Shown here one piece after another: positions 6,601-14,289 of a stretch of DNA of 41,869 nt. The translations under genes and the position numbers were made by a program. Where the stretch lies: contig JACPIJ010000042.1 of NCBI GenBank assembly GCA_016188145.1, positions 1-41,869 of the forward strand, given 5' to 3'. How positions within the stretch are numbered: the stretch's first letter is position 1; every line of letters begins with the position of its first letter. The notes under the pieces were generated by a model. That model did not search any database, was not told where the DNA came from, and worked only from the letters and a program-made list of their open reading frames with translations. Origin of the DNA: Candidatus Woesearchaeota archaeon. GTDB taxonomy: Archaea > Nanobdellota > Nanobdellia > Woesearchaeales > UBA10216.

Positions 6601-7089
6601 ATGACAAGTGACCCTGAGATGACAAGTGACCCTGAGGGCTTGGCAGAGCGAATAGAAAAGCAGTATTTGGCAATGCAGGAGCAGTTGCCAAGTAACGTGC
6701 AGAGCTGGAAGGCGAGCGCCAGCGGCATAATTCATGCGTTAACCGGTAGAGTCAGCATTGAATTGGTCGTCCCGTTGAATGGCGCTTTTAGTCGCCACAC
6801 TGAATTTGTAAACTTACTCTTTGTTAACAATGTTCCAATTACGGGCAGTTACCGAGAGGAGGTTTTTTATTCAAGTGAATATGATAAGGCAGGGTATTCC
6901 GGGGAGTCTGAACATGTAGGAAAGTATAGAATTGAAATTATGAGCAAGCATGGCGGTAGGAGCTTGGAAGGGCAAGTTATTCTGCGTGCCGAAAGAACAA
7001 AAGATTTCGGTCAGATGCATACCTTGGTGAAGGTTATTAAGGAGTACGTTGCTCTCTTTGGCCAAAAAGACGAGCCTAGTGACAGATAA
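6601..7089 (+). CDS. Hypothetical protein with a duplicated start
   Basis: 162 residues. The first 36 bases are a perfect tandem copy of an 18-base unit (ATGACAAGTGACCCTGAG, 6601-6618 and 6619-6636), so the protein begins MTSDPEMTSDPE and two in-frame ATGs are available. The TATA box spacing favours the first. The body has an N-terminal helix (GLAERIEKQYLAMQEQL), then alternating strands (VSIELVVPLNG, YRIEIMSKHGG, LEGQVILRAER) and a C-terminal helix, an alpha/beta layout without recognised catalytic residues. It is the co-directional gene immediately before the seven-gene ATPase cluster, 71 bases away, but has its own promoter; membership in that cluster is uncertain. Confidence 0.6.
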   Translation: MTSDPEMTSDPEGLAERIEKQYLAMQEQLPSNVQSWKASASGIIHALTGRVSIELVVPLNGAFSRHTEFVNLLFVNNVPITGSYREEVFYSSEYDKAGYSGESEHVGKYRIEIMSKHGGRSLEGQVILRAERTKDFGQMHTLVKVIKEYVALFGQKDEPSDR

Positions 7090-7160
7090 GCAAAATCTTT
7101 TTATCTTCAGTGGCATTCCTCAACGCTTTAAACGTTCAGTAACATGTGAGGGGTTTTTGC

Positions 7161-9437
7161 GTGGAAAAGGCAGGTTCATTGCTGGAGAGATATGCGCATG
7201 TCAGGACAGGTCAAGACCTGATTAATGCAGGAGTAATTCCTAAGAGCTCGGCAGCGTTTCTCGCATGGATTGCATTTTCACGCCTTTCAAATTTGAAAGC
7301 CGCGATTACGCAGTCTGTTGAGCCTGAGATGCTCGGAAGCTGGTTGCCTGCTTTTGCTCCTGTTATTAAAGAAGTTGGCGAAGTCATATCAAACCGGAAT
7401 GACATAGGTGAATACGCCAAGGTTGGCATGAGGGTTCGTGGCGATGTTGCAACTGCAGACAACCCTTCAGCAACGCTTGAAGGGACTATTAGAGATGCAG
7501 CACGCGGGTCTTACCTTGCGGTTGAGTGGGACCGTCCGATTATTAACAGCAGGTCAATTAAAGGGGTTAAGGAAGGTTACGGAAGTTATGTGTCTTACGA
7601 AAACGGACAAGTCCATCTCCTTGTCCCAGGAGGCAAGGTTGTAGACGGCTACCAGCTCGCAAATGGCGTGGTTGCTGATGAGAAGCTCGGACACAGGGTA
7701 AGGTTTGTAGAAGGCTACGAGTCAACTAGGCGTCGGCGGGATTCCCCGGATGCTGAGGTTAAGATTCCTAAAGGGGCCCTTGCAACGCTTACCAAGTATG
7801 ATGCCGAGAGGCAACGGGTAACAATTAGGCTTGATGAAAAGGTTGAAAGCTTGCGCTCTAACGAGCTTACGATTGGCATGGGTGAAGCCCTGACAAAATT
7901 GCAAGTGTCGAGCCTGGGCCAGATTGAGCCTAAGAGCCTTGAGCACGAAGTTATGAAGGCAGCTTTTTCCGGTTTCTTCCCAACGACTGTGCTCGACATT
8001 GGCACGGCAAGGGATATCGTTGTGGGGTTGCTGATGGGGAAAGACATGGTTTTTTACGGACCTCCAGGATCTGGCAAGAGCCAGGCCGCTAAGGACATCG
8101 TGGCCATCGCACAGCAGCAGGAGGTCATCTTCCACGTTGAAGGCTGCAAGGTCCAGTGCAACCCGTTCAGCCTGTTTGACCCCTCCTTCGCAAAAGTTGT
8201 GCCGGCCTGCCCGGAATGCAAGATAAATTATGATTCCGGATTTAAAGAAACTGGAAACTTTACGCCTCCCAAACCGCAAAAGGTTAAGGTAACCACAGCA
8301 AGATATGGGGAAGGAAAGGGCATTGAAATGTTGGAAGGCACGACAGGGCTTCAGCGCATGCACCTTGCGGGCTTTAAGATACCAAACCTTAGCGACGCAA
8401 ACATGGTGGACCTGGAAAACGAGTTTGACCCGCAGGGCTTTCATCCTGGCGTCTTGAGCAGGACCAACAATGGCATCCTGTTTGCCGAGGAGTTTGACAA
8501 GTGGCGGCCTCAGGCGTGGGAAAGCCTCTTGGCAGCTTCTCAGGACAGCGCAATCAAGCCTGACCAGCTCAGGTTCTCTTACCCGGCAAATGAGGCTTTT
8601 TTTGGTACAGCAAACGACCCTTCTGTTTTTCCAGAAACAATCAACGACCGTATGCTGCTGATAGCCATTGGGTATCCTCAAAACCGTGATGACAGCTACC
8701 TCATCACCAGGCGAGCTTACCACAAGGAAACAGCAATCCTTGAAGCCGTTCCGGTTGGAGACTCTCACACCCAGACCAACCAGGCGCTGAGGCAGGTGCC
8801 CATGCCAGTAATTGTCGAACGAGCAGTAGACGCATTTTATCTGAAATTCAGGAAAGAGTACACCGGACCGGGAAAGACCCAAATATCAGGCAGCAACCGT
8901 TCCAAGCTTGACGCGCTTGATGCGGGAAGGGCAGAGCTCTTTCTGGATTCAATATTTTTCGAAGCCACGCCCGCTACTGCAACTGCTGAATACGCGATGC
9001 GCGGCATTAGGTTTGCACTTGTTACCCGGCTTCAGGAAAGCAGCCCTGAAAAGGTAGCACAGGCAAAGTCGTCTTTGGACGAATACCTGCTGAAGGAGTT
9101 TCCAAAAGCCATGCACGAGGAAGAAGACACGTGGTGGTGCAGGGTGTTCCAGAACATGGCAATTAAGGAGACTCAAGCGCCAGGCATTGAAGGCGCTTTC
9201 CGCGCTGAAATAGCAAGTTACAAGGAAGACCCGAGGAAGGCATTGAAGCCTTTTCAAAAGGTGAAGGCTGCCAATGAAAGCCCTCAGAATCCTAGACTCC
9301 AAAATGCCTTATTGGACCACCCATTTATGGCTTACCTGTTTGGGGAGCAGCCTAAAATGTCAATGGTCAACGAAAGGCAGCTGACCGAGCTTGTGTCATA
9401 CCTGATGGCAAGTCAGGCAAGCTCATCCTGCAAGTAG
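7161..9437 (+). CDS. Cluster gene 1: MoxR/PrkA-like AAA+ ATPase with a cysteine cluster
   Basis: About 758 residues from GTG 7161, which has GAGGGG seven bases upstream; GTG 7146 is the alternative. An N-terminal region (about 1-280, beta-rich in its second half) precedes the AAA+ core: Walker A FYGPPGSGKS near residue 298, a Cys-rich insert C-x3-C...C-x2-C at about 330-355 (KVQCNPFSLF...PACPEC) resembling the insert of PrkA-type AAA domains, Walker B-like GILFAEEFDKW near 438 and a sensor-1-like FFGTAND. MoxR proteins normally read LADE at Walker B; here it is FAEE, with Glu for Asp. MoxR ATPases remodel partners together with a VWA protein, and such a protein is encoded two genes on. Substrate unknown. 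Confidence 0.85.
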   Translation: MEKAGSLLERYAHVRTGQDLINAGVIPKSSAAFLAWIAFSRLSNLKAAITQSVEPEMLGSWLPAFAPVIKEVGEVISNRNDIGEYAKVGMRVRGDVATADNPSATLEGTIRDAARGSYLAVEWDRPIINSRSIKGVKEGYGSYVSYENGQVHLLVPGGKVVDGYQLANGVVADEKLGHRVRFVEGYESTRRRRDSPDAEVKIPKGALATLTKYDAERQRVTIRLDEKVESLRSNELTIGMGEALTKLQVSSLGQIEPKSLEHEVMKAAFSGFFPTTVLDIGTARDIVVGLLMGKDMVFYGPPGSGKSQAAKDIVAIAQQQEVIFHVEGCKVQCNPFSLFDPSFAKVVPACPECKINYDSGFKETGNFTPPKPQKVKVTTARYGEGKGIEMLEGTTGLQRMHLAGFKIPNLSDANMVDLENEFDPQGFHPGVLSRTNNGILFAEEFDKWRPQAWESLLAASQDSAIKPDQLRFSYPANEAFFGTANDPSVFPETINDRMLLIAIGYPQNRDDSYLITRRAYHKETAILEAVPVGDSHTQTNQALRQVPMPVIVERAVDAFYLKFRKEYTGPGKTQISGSNRSKLDALDAGRAELFLDSIFFEATPATATAEYAMRGIRFALVTRLQESSPEKVAQAKSSLDEYLLKEFPKAMHEEEDTWWCRVFQNMAIKETQAPGIEGAFRAEIASYKEDPRKALKPFQKVKAANESPQNPRLQNALLDHPFMAYLFGEQPKMSMVNERQLTELVSYLMASQASSSCK

Positions 9438-9465
9438 GCTGCCATATGCGTGGTGATTGGTGGTT

Positions 9466-10224
9466 ATGGAAACAAACAGCGCCAGTAAAGGCATTCACGT
9501 TGACGACGTTGACGTAAAGCGATACGAGCGCGCAGATTGCACGCTGTTCAGAACACCGCCAGTTGATGTTTCTTCAGTTGGCAGCATTATTGAGAAAGCG
9601 CTTGTGCGCGCGTGGGAGCAAGGCGAATCTGCCGATTATGCGCTCGATTATTTGCTGCGTGAAGGCAGCATAACAGACAAGCTTGCCCAGCAGATAGCCC
9701 AAAGCCTCCAGTTTCAGAGGCAGCGCGCCTTGGAAACAGTAGATGAAGAAAAGGCAAGAGCCATTGGCCAGTACGCTGCTGAAAGGGAGCAGCTGTTGCA
9801 AAGCATAGAAGAAGCACTTGGAACCAGTATCCGGCAGAGGCAGGAAGGGCTGCAAAGGACTATGGGGGAAGCTCGCCAGCAAACAGCAGCGTACAGTGCA
9901 ACGCAGTTACAGCTGAATGAGCTGCGCACTCGTGTTAAATCGCAGATAAGCGAGCTTGGCGGGGTTCAAGGCTATAATGTGCTTAGCCGGATTAGGGAAG
10001 AGTTAATTCAAGACCAGGACCAAGGCCAGGAAGAAGGGCAAATAGGGCAAGTGAAAAAAGGCGAGGAAGGCAGGGATTACCGTAAGCGGCCAGTGCGCCA
10101 AAGGCAAGAGCTGGCCGGAAGCGCAAGCGACCTTGAGGAAATAATTGAGCGCGAGCCAACCAAACTTGGCCGCTTGTGGAAGACGCTGGTCAACGTGGTA
10201 ACTTTAAGGTACTTGAGGAAGTAG
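9466..10224 (+). CDS. Cluster gene 2: coiled-coil protein
   Basis: 252 residues from ATG 9466, which follows GGTGG closely; a TTG at 9457 is the alternative. Residues 1-70 look folded (YERADCTLF, then a helical stretch), about 70-165 form a long Gln/Glu/Arg-rich coiled coil (QFQRQRALETVDEEKARAIG), about 180-215 are charged and disordered (EEGQIGQVKKGEEGRD), and the end is basic and partly hydrophobic (KLGRLWKTLVNVVTLRYLRK). No enzymatic motif is seen. It is 28 bases after the MoxR-like gene and likely co-transcribed, so an adaptor or scaffold role in the same machine is the natural inference. I do not recognise the family. Confidence 0.7.
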   Translation: METNSASKGIHVDDVDVKRYERADCTLFRTPPVDVSSVGSIIEKALVRAWEQGESADYALDYLLREGSITDKLAQQIAQSLQFQRQRALETVDEEKARAIGQYAAEREQLLQSIEEALGTSIRQRQEGLQRTMGEARQQTAAYSATQLQLNELRTRVKSQISELGGVQGYNVLSRIREELIQDQDQGQEEGQIGQVKKGEEGRDYRKRPVRQRQELAGSASDLEEIIEREPTKLGRLWKTLVNVVTLRYLRK

Positions 10225-10260
10225 TGAAGTAGTGGAGTAGTGGAGTAGTGGAGTAGTGGA
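10221..10260 (+). repeat. 8-base tandem repeat (GTAGTGGA, five copies) at a gene junction
   Basis: GTAGTGAA then four GTAGTGGA units run without interruption from the last codon of cluster gene 2 (its TAG stop is 10222-10224) towards the ribosome binding region of gene 3 (GGTGATGGGTGG, 10262-10273). Such short repeats gain and lose copies by slippage, which here would change the spacing between the two genes. Confidence 0.9.
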
Positions 10261-10283
10261 ATGGTGATGGGTGGCTATAAAAA

Positions 10284-11660
10284 ATGACAGCAAGAAACGC
10301 TCAAAACTCTCCTGCTATTTTAACGCTTGAGGAGTTTACAGAAAGGTTTTCGAAGCGGTATCGGGCAGAGCAGTCCTTCCGCGAGATGGTGCACAGCTAC
10401 ATGAAGCTGTCCGGAATCAGGAAGGCGGCGCTTTCGGTGGCAAAGGCCCTTCACATTCCGTGGTATGGCACAGAAACAGGCAGGATAATCACGAATTATG
10501 CTACGATAATCTATGAAGGAATGTTCAAGCTGCAGAGGGTTGAAAGCGCTATTGGCGAATTTAAGCAGACAAGTGGGGTATTGGGAAGCCAGGCTCAGGC
10601 AGTAGGCAGACTTGAAACTGCAGTTCAGGAGGCTGAAAGTGAGCTCAGAGTTACTGAGGCAGAGCGGCGGGCAGCATTGCAGCAGGCTGACGAGTCGTAC
10701 CTTGCGAAGACAGAGGGGGAAGAGCAAGCCGCCCAGCAGGCAGCAGGGGAAGTAAGGAGAAAAACCGATGAGCAGGAAATCGTAAGGGGGAAGTTGAGGG
10801 AGTTTGTTGTTAATTCCCCACTCGTCAAAATGTCAGAACATGGCACACTTACCTTTGACGAGGAAAGAATTATGAGGCGGCTTGAAGAGGTTGCTTTAGA
10901 CGAAATAGTTGAAGGAATTGAAAGCGAAGGCTCCACAGGTTTTATGGCAAAAATGAGGGCTTCTTATGATGGGCTCATAGCTTACTGGGCAGAGGTTGAA
11001 GACTTCTCCGAACTGCCAAACGTTGACTGGATACAGTCAGCCATCCTTTCAAGGACAAAAGGCTACAGGGTTCCGACATTCCCTTACTGGGTAGCTGGGA
11101 AACCCGAGGATAAAGCCAAAGCCAGGGTCTCTGTTGACACTGCCATAAGCCTTGACGTCAGCGGCAGCATGAGGGAGAATAACCGCATGGTTGCCGCAAG
11201 AAAAACAGCCACGGCAATGGTTGCACTGATGAGGCGCCTAAACTCTCGTAACGAAACATTCCTTTCTGTTTTCAGTTACGAGATTAACCCAATAACAACC
11301 AAAGACCTGAGGACAATCGTGCCTAATGGGGGTACAAGGACAGAATACGCGCTTGATTGGATGATACAAACGCTGAAAGACAGGGGGCCAAGCCTTGCCT
11401 ACCTTATAACCGATGGCGCCCCAAACTACCTCGATGCTACTGTAAAGGCGGCAAGGCGGTTTCAGGATCATCCCTACATAATGCTGAGAATCTTCCTTAT
11501 AGACGGGGACAAGGAAACAGAAGAAAATGTGCGAAAATTCGGCAGTGCTGCCGGGCTGCAAACCAAAGTCGTGCCCGTCAGGAACTACCAGCTTGGCGGC
11601 AAGGTTATTGCAGACATGTCGAAAGCCATTGGGGAGATGCGCGGAATAGCGGAGTTTTGA
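10284..11660 (+). CDS. Cluster gene 3: protein with C-terminal von Willebrand A (VWA) domain
   Basis: 458 residues. Residues 1-90 are helical, about 95-175 form a coiled coil (Glu/Ala/Gln-rich), about 190-280 are another helical region, and the C-terminal third is a VWA domain with an intact metal-ion-dependent adhesion site: LDVSGSM near residue 291, GGTRTEYAL near 348 and YLITDGAPN near 376. Length and the C-terminal placement of VWA are those of ViaA/NorD/CoxE-type partners of MoxR ATPases, so pairing with cluster gene 1 is likely. The ATG lies about ten bases after GGTGATGGGTGG. No signal peptide, so it acts in the cytoplasm. Confidence 0.88.
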   Translation: MTARNAQNSPAILTLEEFTERFSKRYRAEQSFREMVHSYMKLSGIRKAALSVAKALHIPWYGTETGRIITNYATIIYEGMFKLQRVESAIGEFKQTSGVLGSQAQAVGRLETAVQEAESELRVTEAERRAALQQADESYLAKTEGEEQAAQQAAGEVRRKTDEQEIVRGKLREFVVNSPLVKMSEHGTLTFDEERIMRRLEEVALDEIVEGIESEGSTGFMAKMRASYDGLIAYWAEVEDFSELPNVDWIQSAILSRTKGYRVPTFPYWVAGKPEDKAKARVSVDTAISLDVSGSMRENNRMVAARKTATAMVALMRRLNSRNETFLSVFSYEINPITTKDLRTIVPNGGTRTEYALDWMIQTLKDRGPSLAYLITDGAPNYLDATVKAARRFQDHPYIMLRIFLIDGDKETEENVRKFGSAAGLQTKVVPVRNYQLGGKVIADMSKAIGEMRGIAEF

Positions 11661-11712
11661 CGTATGCAATGAATTTTCATCCACGGGAATTCTATGCCAA
11701 CCATCAAGCATA

Positions 11713-11725
11713 ACATTTATAAAAG
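11713..11725 (+). promoter_or_regulatory. Internal TATA box before cluster gene 4
   Basis: ACATTTATAAAAG in the 190-base gap after the VWA gene suggests that genes 4-7 can also be transcribed from their own promoter, starting near 11745. Confidence 0.5.
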
Positions 11726-11848
11726 TGTCTTAATTCCTCAGTTGTTAATTAAAGGTTTTAGGGTTTGGGGTGAAGTGGCATCACAACAGAAGGCAACAAT
11801 CCAGCACAACAGGCAGCCAGCAAGCCAGCAAGCCCTGGCGAACAGGCT

Positions 11849-13057
11849 TTGGAGAGAATTCTTGAACGTTATAAGGGTCCTCAAGCGGCAGCGCACCGTG
11901 CTTTTGACGCTACTTCAGGGCAGGCAACAAGAGCCCAAACGCGGATTAGCCGCGGACCGACTCAGACTATAGGCGAGGAATCAGGGCTCGCTGAGCATTA
12001 TGCAAGGATGGCTGAGATAGAGCAGCAGCTAATACAGTATGCAGACGACCACGGCAAGCTTACCAAAACCTTTCAGGAAATATTGGCTGATAAGGGCTTG
12101 TCCATGGGTGATAAGTTCAGGATTGTTCTGTACAATCTAACCCTTCGGGCAAATAAAGCGAAGCAAGTGCCGATTGAGGCTGCTCGGAGAAAGGGCACGC
12201 TTCTTGAATCGCTTGTTAACGACATAGCTGAAGTGTTTGACGAACAGCATCAGACTAGTATCAACGGGGTTGCGCGTTCAAGAGAAATGCAGACAAGAAA
12301 CATTGCCCACATGAAGTACCTTGATGACAAACTTGTGAAAAGCCTTACGGACAGTTATAAGGGTCAGCCAGACTACCTTGCTGCGGAGCAGGAAGTAGGG
12401 CGTTTGGAAAAAGAGCTTTTCGAAATACAAACCGTAATGGAAAGCGTGGAGGCAGAGGTACAGGCTGCCAAGGACGTGGGAGACCTTGCAAGGGTTTCCA
12501 GCCTTACCCAAAAACTAACCGACCTCCTTGAAGTCAAGAGAGGGGTTTATGACGGCAGGTATGGTGCAGAAGGCGCAGTGCTTGAAATAAGAAGGAATAT
12601 GCTTGACAAGGCAGAAGGAATACAGTCTGCTAAGGGTGCGCTTGCTGCTTCAAGAGTGAACTACGAAGCAATAACTGCCTTAATAGACGCCTACACCAAG
12701 CTTGAGATAAAATACAGGCATGCCAGAAGCGACATGATACCAGTTTTCAGAATACAAGCCCAAATAGGAGCTGGGGCTATGCAAGCCGCTAAACTTACGG
12801 ACTCCCTAATCAGGGCTGCAGCTATTTCAGAGCAGCTCATGGCGTTTAACGAAAGCATTGTCAGGCAGATTGGGCGTTCTGTTCAGGACCTCCTACAGAC
12901 TCAGCTGTATGATGAGCAAAGGGCTGCAGCAATCGAGGACAGGTTAAAAGAACACATGAGACAGCTGGCAAAAAACGATATTGAATGGGCTCAGAATCTT
13001 ACGACTGTAAGGAGTACTCCCGGAAATGTAGGCGGCGGATACGCACGCCCTTCATAG
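11849..13057 (+). CDS. Cluster gene 4: long helical protein, perhaps TelA-like
   Basis: At least 402 residues, nearly all helical. The first conventional start in frame is TTG 11849, which has no ribosome binding site; the frame stays open back to 11774 with protein-like composition (GNNPAQQAASKPASPGEQAL), and GGGGTGA 11767-11773 is correctly spaced for an ATC at 11780, so the real protein is probably about 23 residues longer. The middle has coiled coils (EQEVGRLEKELFEIQTVMES), and the last third (PVFRIQAQIGAGAMQAAKLT, then a long Gln/Arg helix) resembles the C-terminal helices of toxic-anion-resistance TelA proteins; this likeness is by eye and weak. No membrane segment. Confidence 0.75.
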   Translation: MERILERYKGPQAAAHRAFDATSGQATRAQTRISRGPTQTIGEESGLAEHYARMAEIEQQLIQYADDHGKLTKTFQEILADKGLSMGDKFRIVLYNLTLRANKAKQVPIEAARRKGTLLESLVNDIAEVFDEQHQTSINGVARSREMQTRNIAHMKYLDDKLVKSLTDSYKGQPDYLAAEQEVGRLEKELFEIQTVMESVEAEVQAAKDVGDLARVSSLTQKLTDLLEVKRGVYDGRYGAEGAVLEIRRNMLDKAEGIQSAKGALAASRVNYEAITALIDAYTKLEIKYRHARSDMIPVFRIQAQIGAGAMQAAKLTDSLIRAAAISEQLMAFNESIVRQIGRSVQDLLQTQLYDEQRAAAIEDRLKEHMRQLAKNDIEWAQNLTTVRSTPGNVGGGYARPS

Positions 13058-13069
13058 GCCCTTCATAGG
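13048..13069 (+). repeat. 11-base tandem duplication over the stop codon of cluster gene 4
   Basis: CCCTTCATAGG occurs twice back to back (13048-13058, 13059-13069); the first copy contains the TAG stop. Deleting one copy would leave the same C-terminus, so the duplication is neutral for the protein but changes the intergenic distance. Confidence 0.85.
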
Positions 13070-13115
13070 CAAATCCTGACCTGTTTTTCTTACTGCTGCG
13101 GCATGCTCTCTTAAA

Positions 13116-14249
13116 ATGGTAAATGTAACGCGTTCGCACCGGCTGACTGGCAGTGAAAAGGGTAATTACACGTCTGCACTTGATTCAGCACTTGAAGTTC
13201 TTGCAAACGGGCTGGCAGAATTGCCTGAGCAGCACCCAGGCCAGTTCCGCGCTTTTGGAGAAAGAAACAAGTGGGATTGGGATAGGCTGCCAAAGGAGCA
13301 GAACACTTACCAGACATTGGCTGACATGGTTAGGCGAGTTCAGCAGGAGTACAGGTGGTTTATGCCGGTTCTGGATTCTGAAGCTCCCGAGCATAACAGG
13401 GCGTATTTCGAAGAGGTTGAAGTAAGCGCAGAATCAGGGCTTCCCTGGGTTTGGGAATTCATTCGCTTAGCCAGCCTGAAAAGAGACGCTCCGCAACTGC
13501 TTCAGGTGATGCCAACGTACCAAAGGGCTGTGCAAACTTTTCGCTCTTTGCTGCTTGAAGATTACGTCAAGCCCGAGGAAGTCCCGGAAAGGGTTGAAGC
13601 CCTTCACAGGGATGCGTTGCGAAGGAGTTTTATTGAGCAGTTACGAGGCGCAGAGCTGCTTGATTGGCACCAGGGAAAAAACAGCTCTCCGGTGAAGGCA
13701 AGAAAACTGCTAACCCTTGGCGCAGAGCAGCTATGGAACATAACAGTTATTAAGTATTCGGCAGCAAGCAGCCTGTTTCACTTGTACGCGATTGACGCTT
13801 GGCAGGACGTTCGCGAGCCCGTATTTAACGAAGTGGCAGCAGGAAATGTTTCAATATCCCCTTCGTTTGAAGCGCAGTTCGAGTTCGGAACCCAGAACGA
13901 GGCATGGTACATGCTTAGGCAGATTGACCAAGCTTTCAGAAGCCTCCACCCAGTGCATGTTTCCAGAGCGATTGTAGGACCGTTTGAAGGCAGGTATTCG
14001 ACAAGCCCAAGGGAAATACCTATGCTTCCAGTAACAAAACAGCTGCTGGCAGAAGACTTTGGCGTAAAACTTTTTAGGTTTTCAAGGCAATACGCCTTTG
14101 CGCCCAACCACGTTGAAGTGCTTGGAGAGCCTCAACAAGTTGTCCACAGGGAGGACTGGCGGGATGAAGTTATCGTATGCCCTGCGAAATACGCCTCGCA
14201 GGTTGCAAGCTCTGTAGCAGGAACTAACATAAAGATTTTCAAGATGTAA
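13116..14249 (+). CDS. Cluster gene 5: hypothetical protein
   Basis: 377 residues. The N-terminal 200 residues are helical with many aromatic and acidic positions (RVQQEYRWFMPVLDS, LPWVWEFIRLASLKRD), followed by a mixed region (LLTLGAEQLWNITVIKYSAA) and a beta-containing C-terminus (DEVIVCPAKYASQVASSVAG). No Walker, metal-binding or membrane motif is visible and I cannot place it in a family. The gap to gene 4 is 58 bases and it lacks an obvious ribosome binding site (TCTTAAAATGG). Its position between the VWA/TelA-like genes and the second ATPase suggests it is a component of the same machine, but this is inference only. Confidence 0.7.
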   Translation: MVNVTRSHRLTGSEKGNYTSALDSALEVLANGLAELPEQHPGQFRAFGERNKWDWDRLPKEQNTYQTLADMVRRVQQEYRWFMPVLDSEAPEHNRAYFEEVEVSAESGLPWVWEFIRLASLKRDAPQLLQVMPTYQRAVQTFRSLLLEDYVKPEEVPERVEALHRDALRRSFIEQLRGAELLDWHQGKNSSPVKARKLLTLGAEQLWNITVIKYSAASSLFHLYAIDAWQDVREPVFNEVAAGNVSISPSFEAQFEFGTQNEAWYMLRQIDQAFRSLHPVHVSRAIVGPFEGRYSTSPREIPMLPVTKQLLAEDFGVKLFRFSRQYAFAPNHVEVLGEPQQVVHREDWRDEVIVCPAKYASQVASSVAGTNIKIFKM

Positions 14250-14268
14250 TGTGTAATGTAAGATGTAG
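14245..14268 (+). repeat. Short tandem repeats over the stop codon of cluster gene 5
   Basis: TGTAATG occurs twice in tandem (14245-14251, 14252-14258) and AAGATGTA occurs at 14241-14248 and 14260-14267; the TAA stop at 14247-14249 lies in the first unit. This is the third junction in the cluster with direct repeats at a stop codon. Confidence 0.7.
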
Positions 14269-14289
14269 CGTATGGCATAAGTGGTACAC

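Noticed and set aside
7722-8882. 386-residue minus-strand reading frame
   Set aside because: It lies entirely opposite the MoxR-like ATPase gene, whose motifs are clear, and its translation has no recognisable features.
10221-10260. CRISPR array
   Set aside because: The 8-base units are contiguous without spacers, and no Cas gene is present anywhere in the window.
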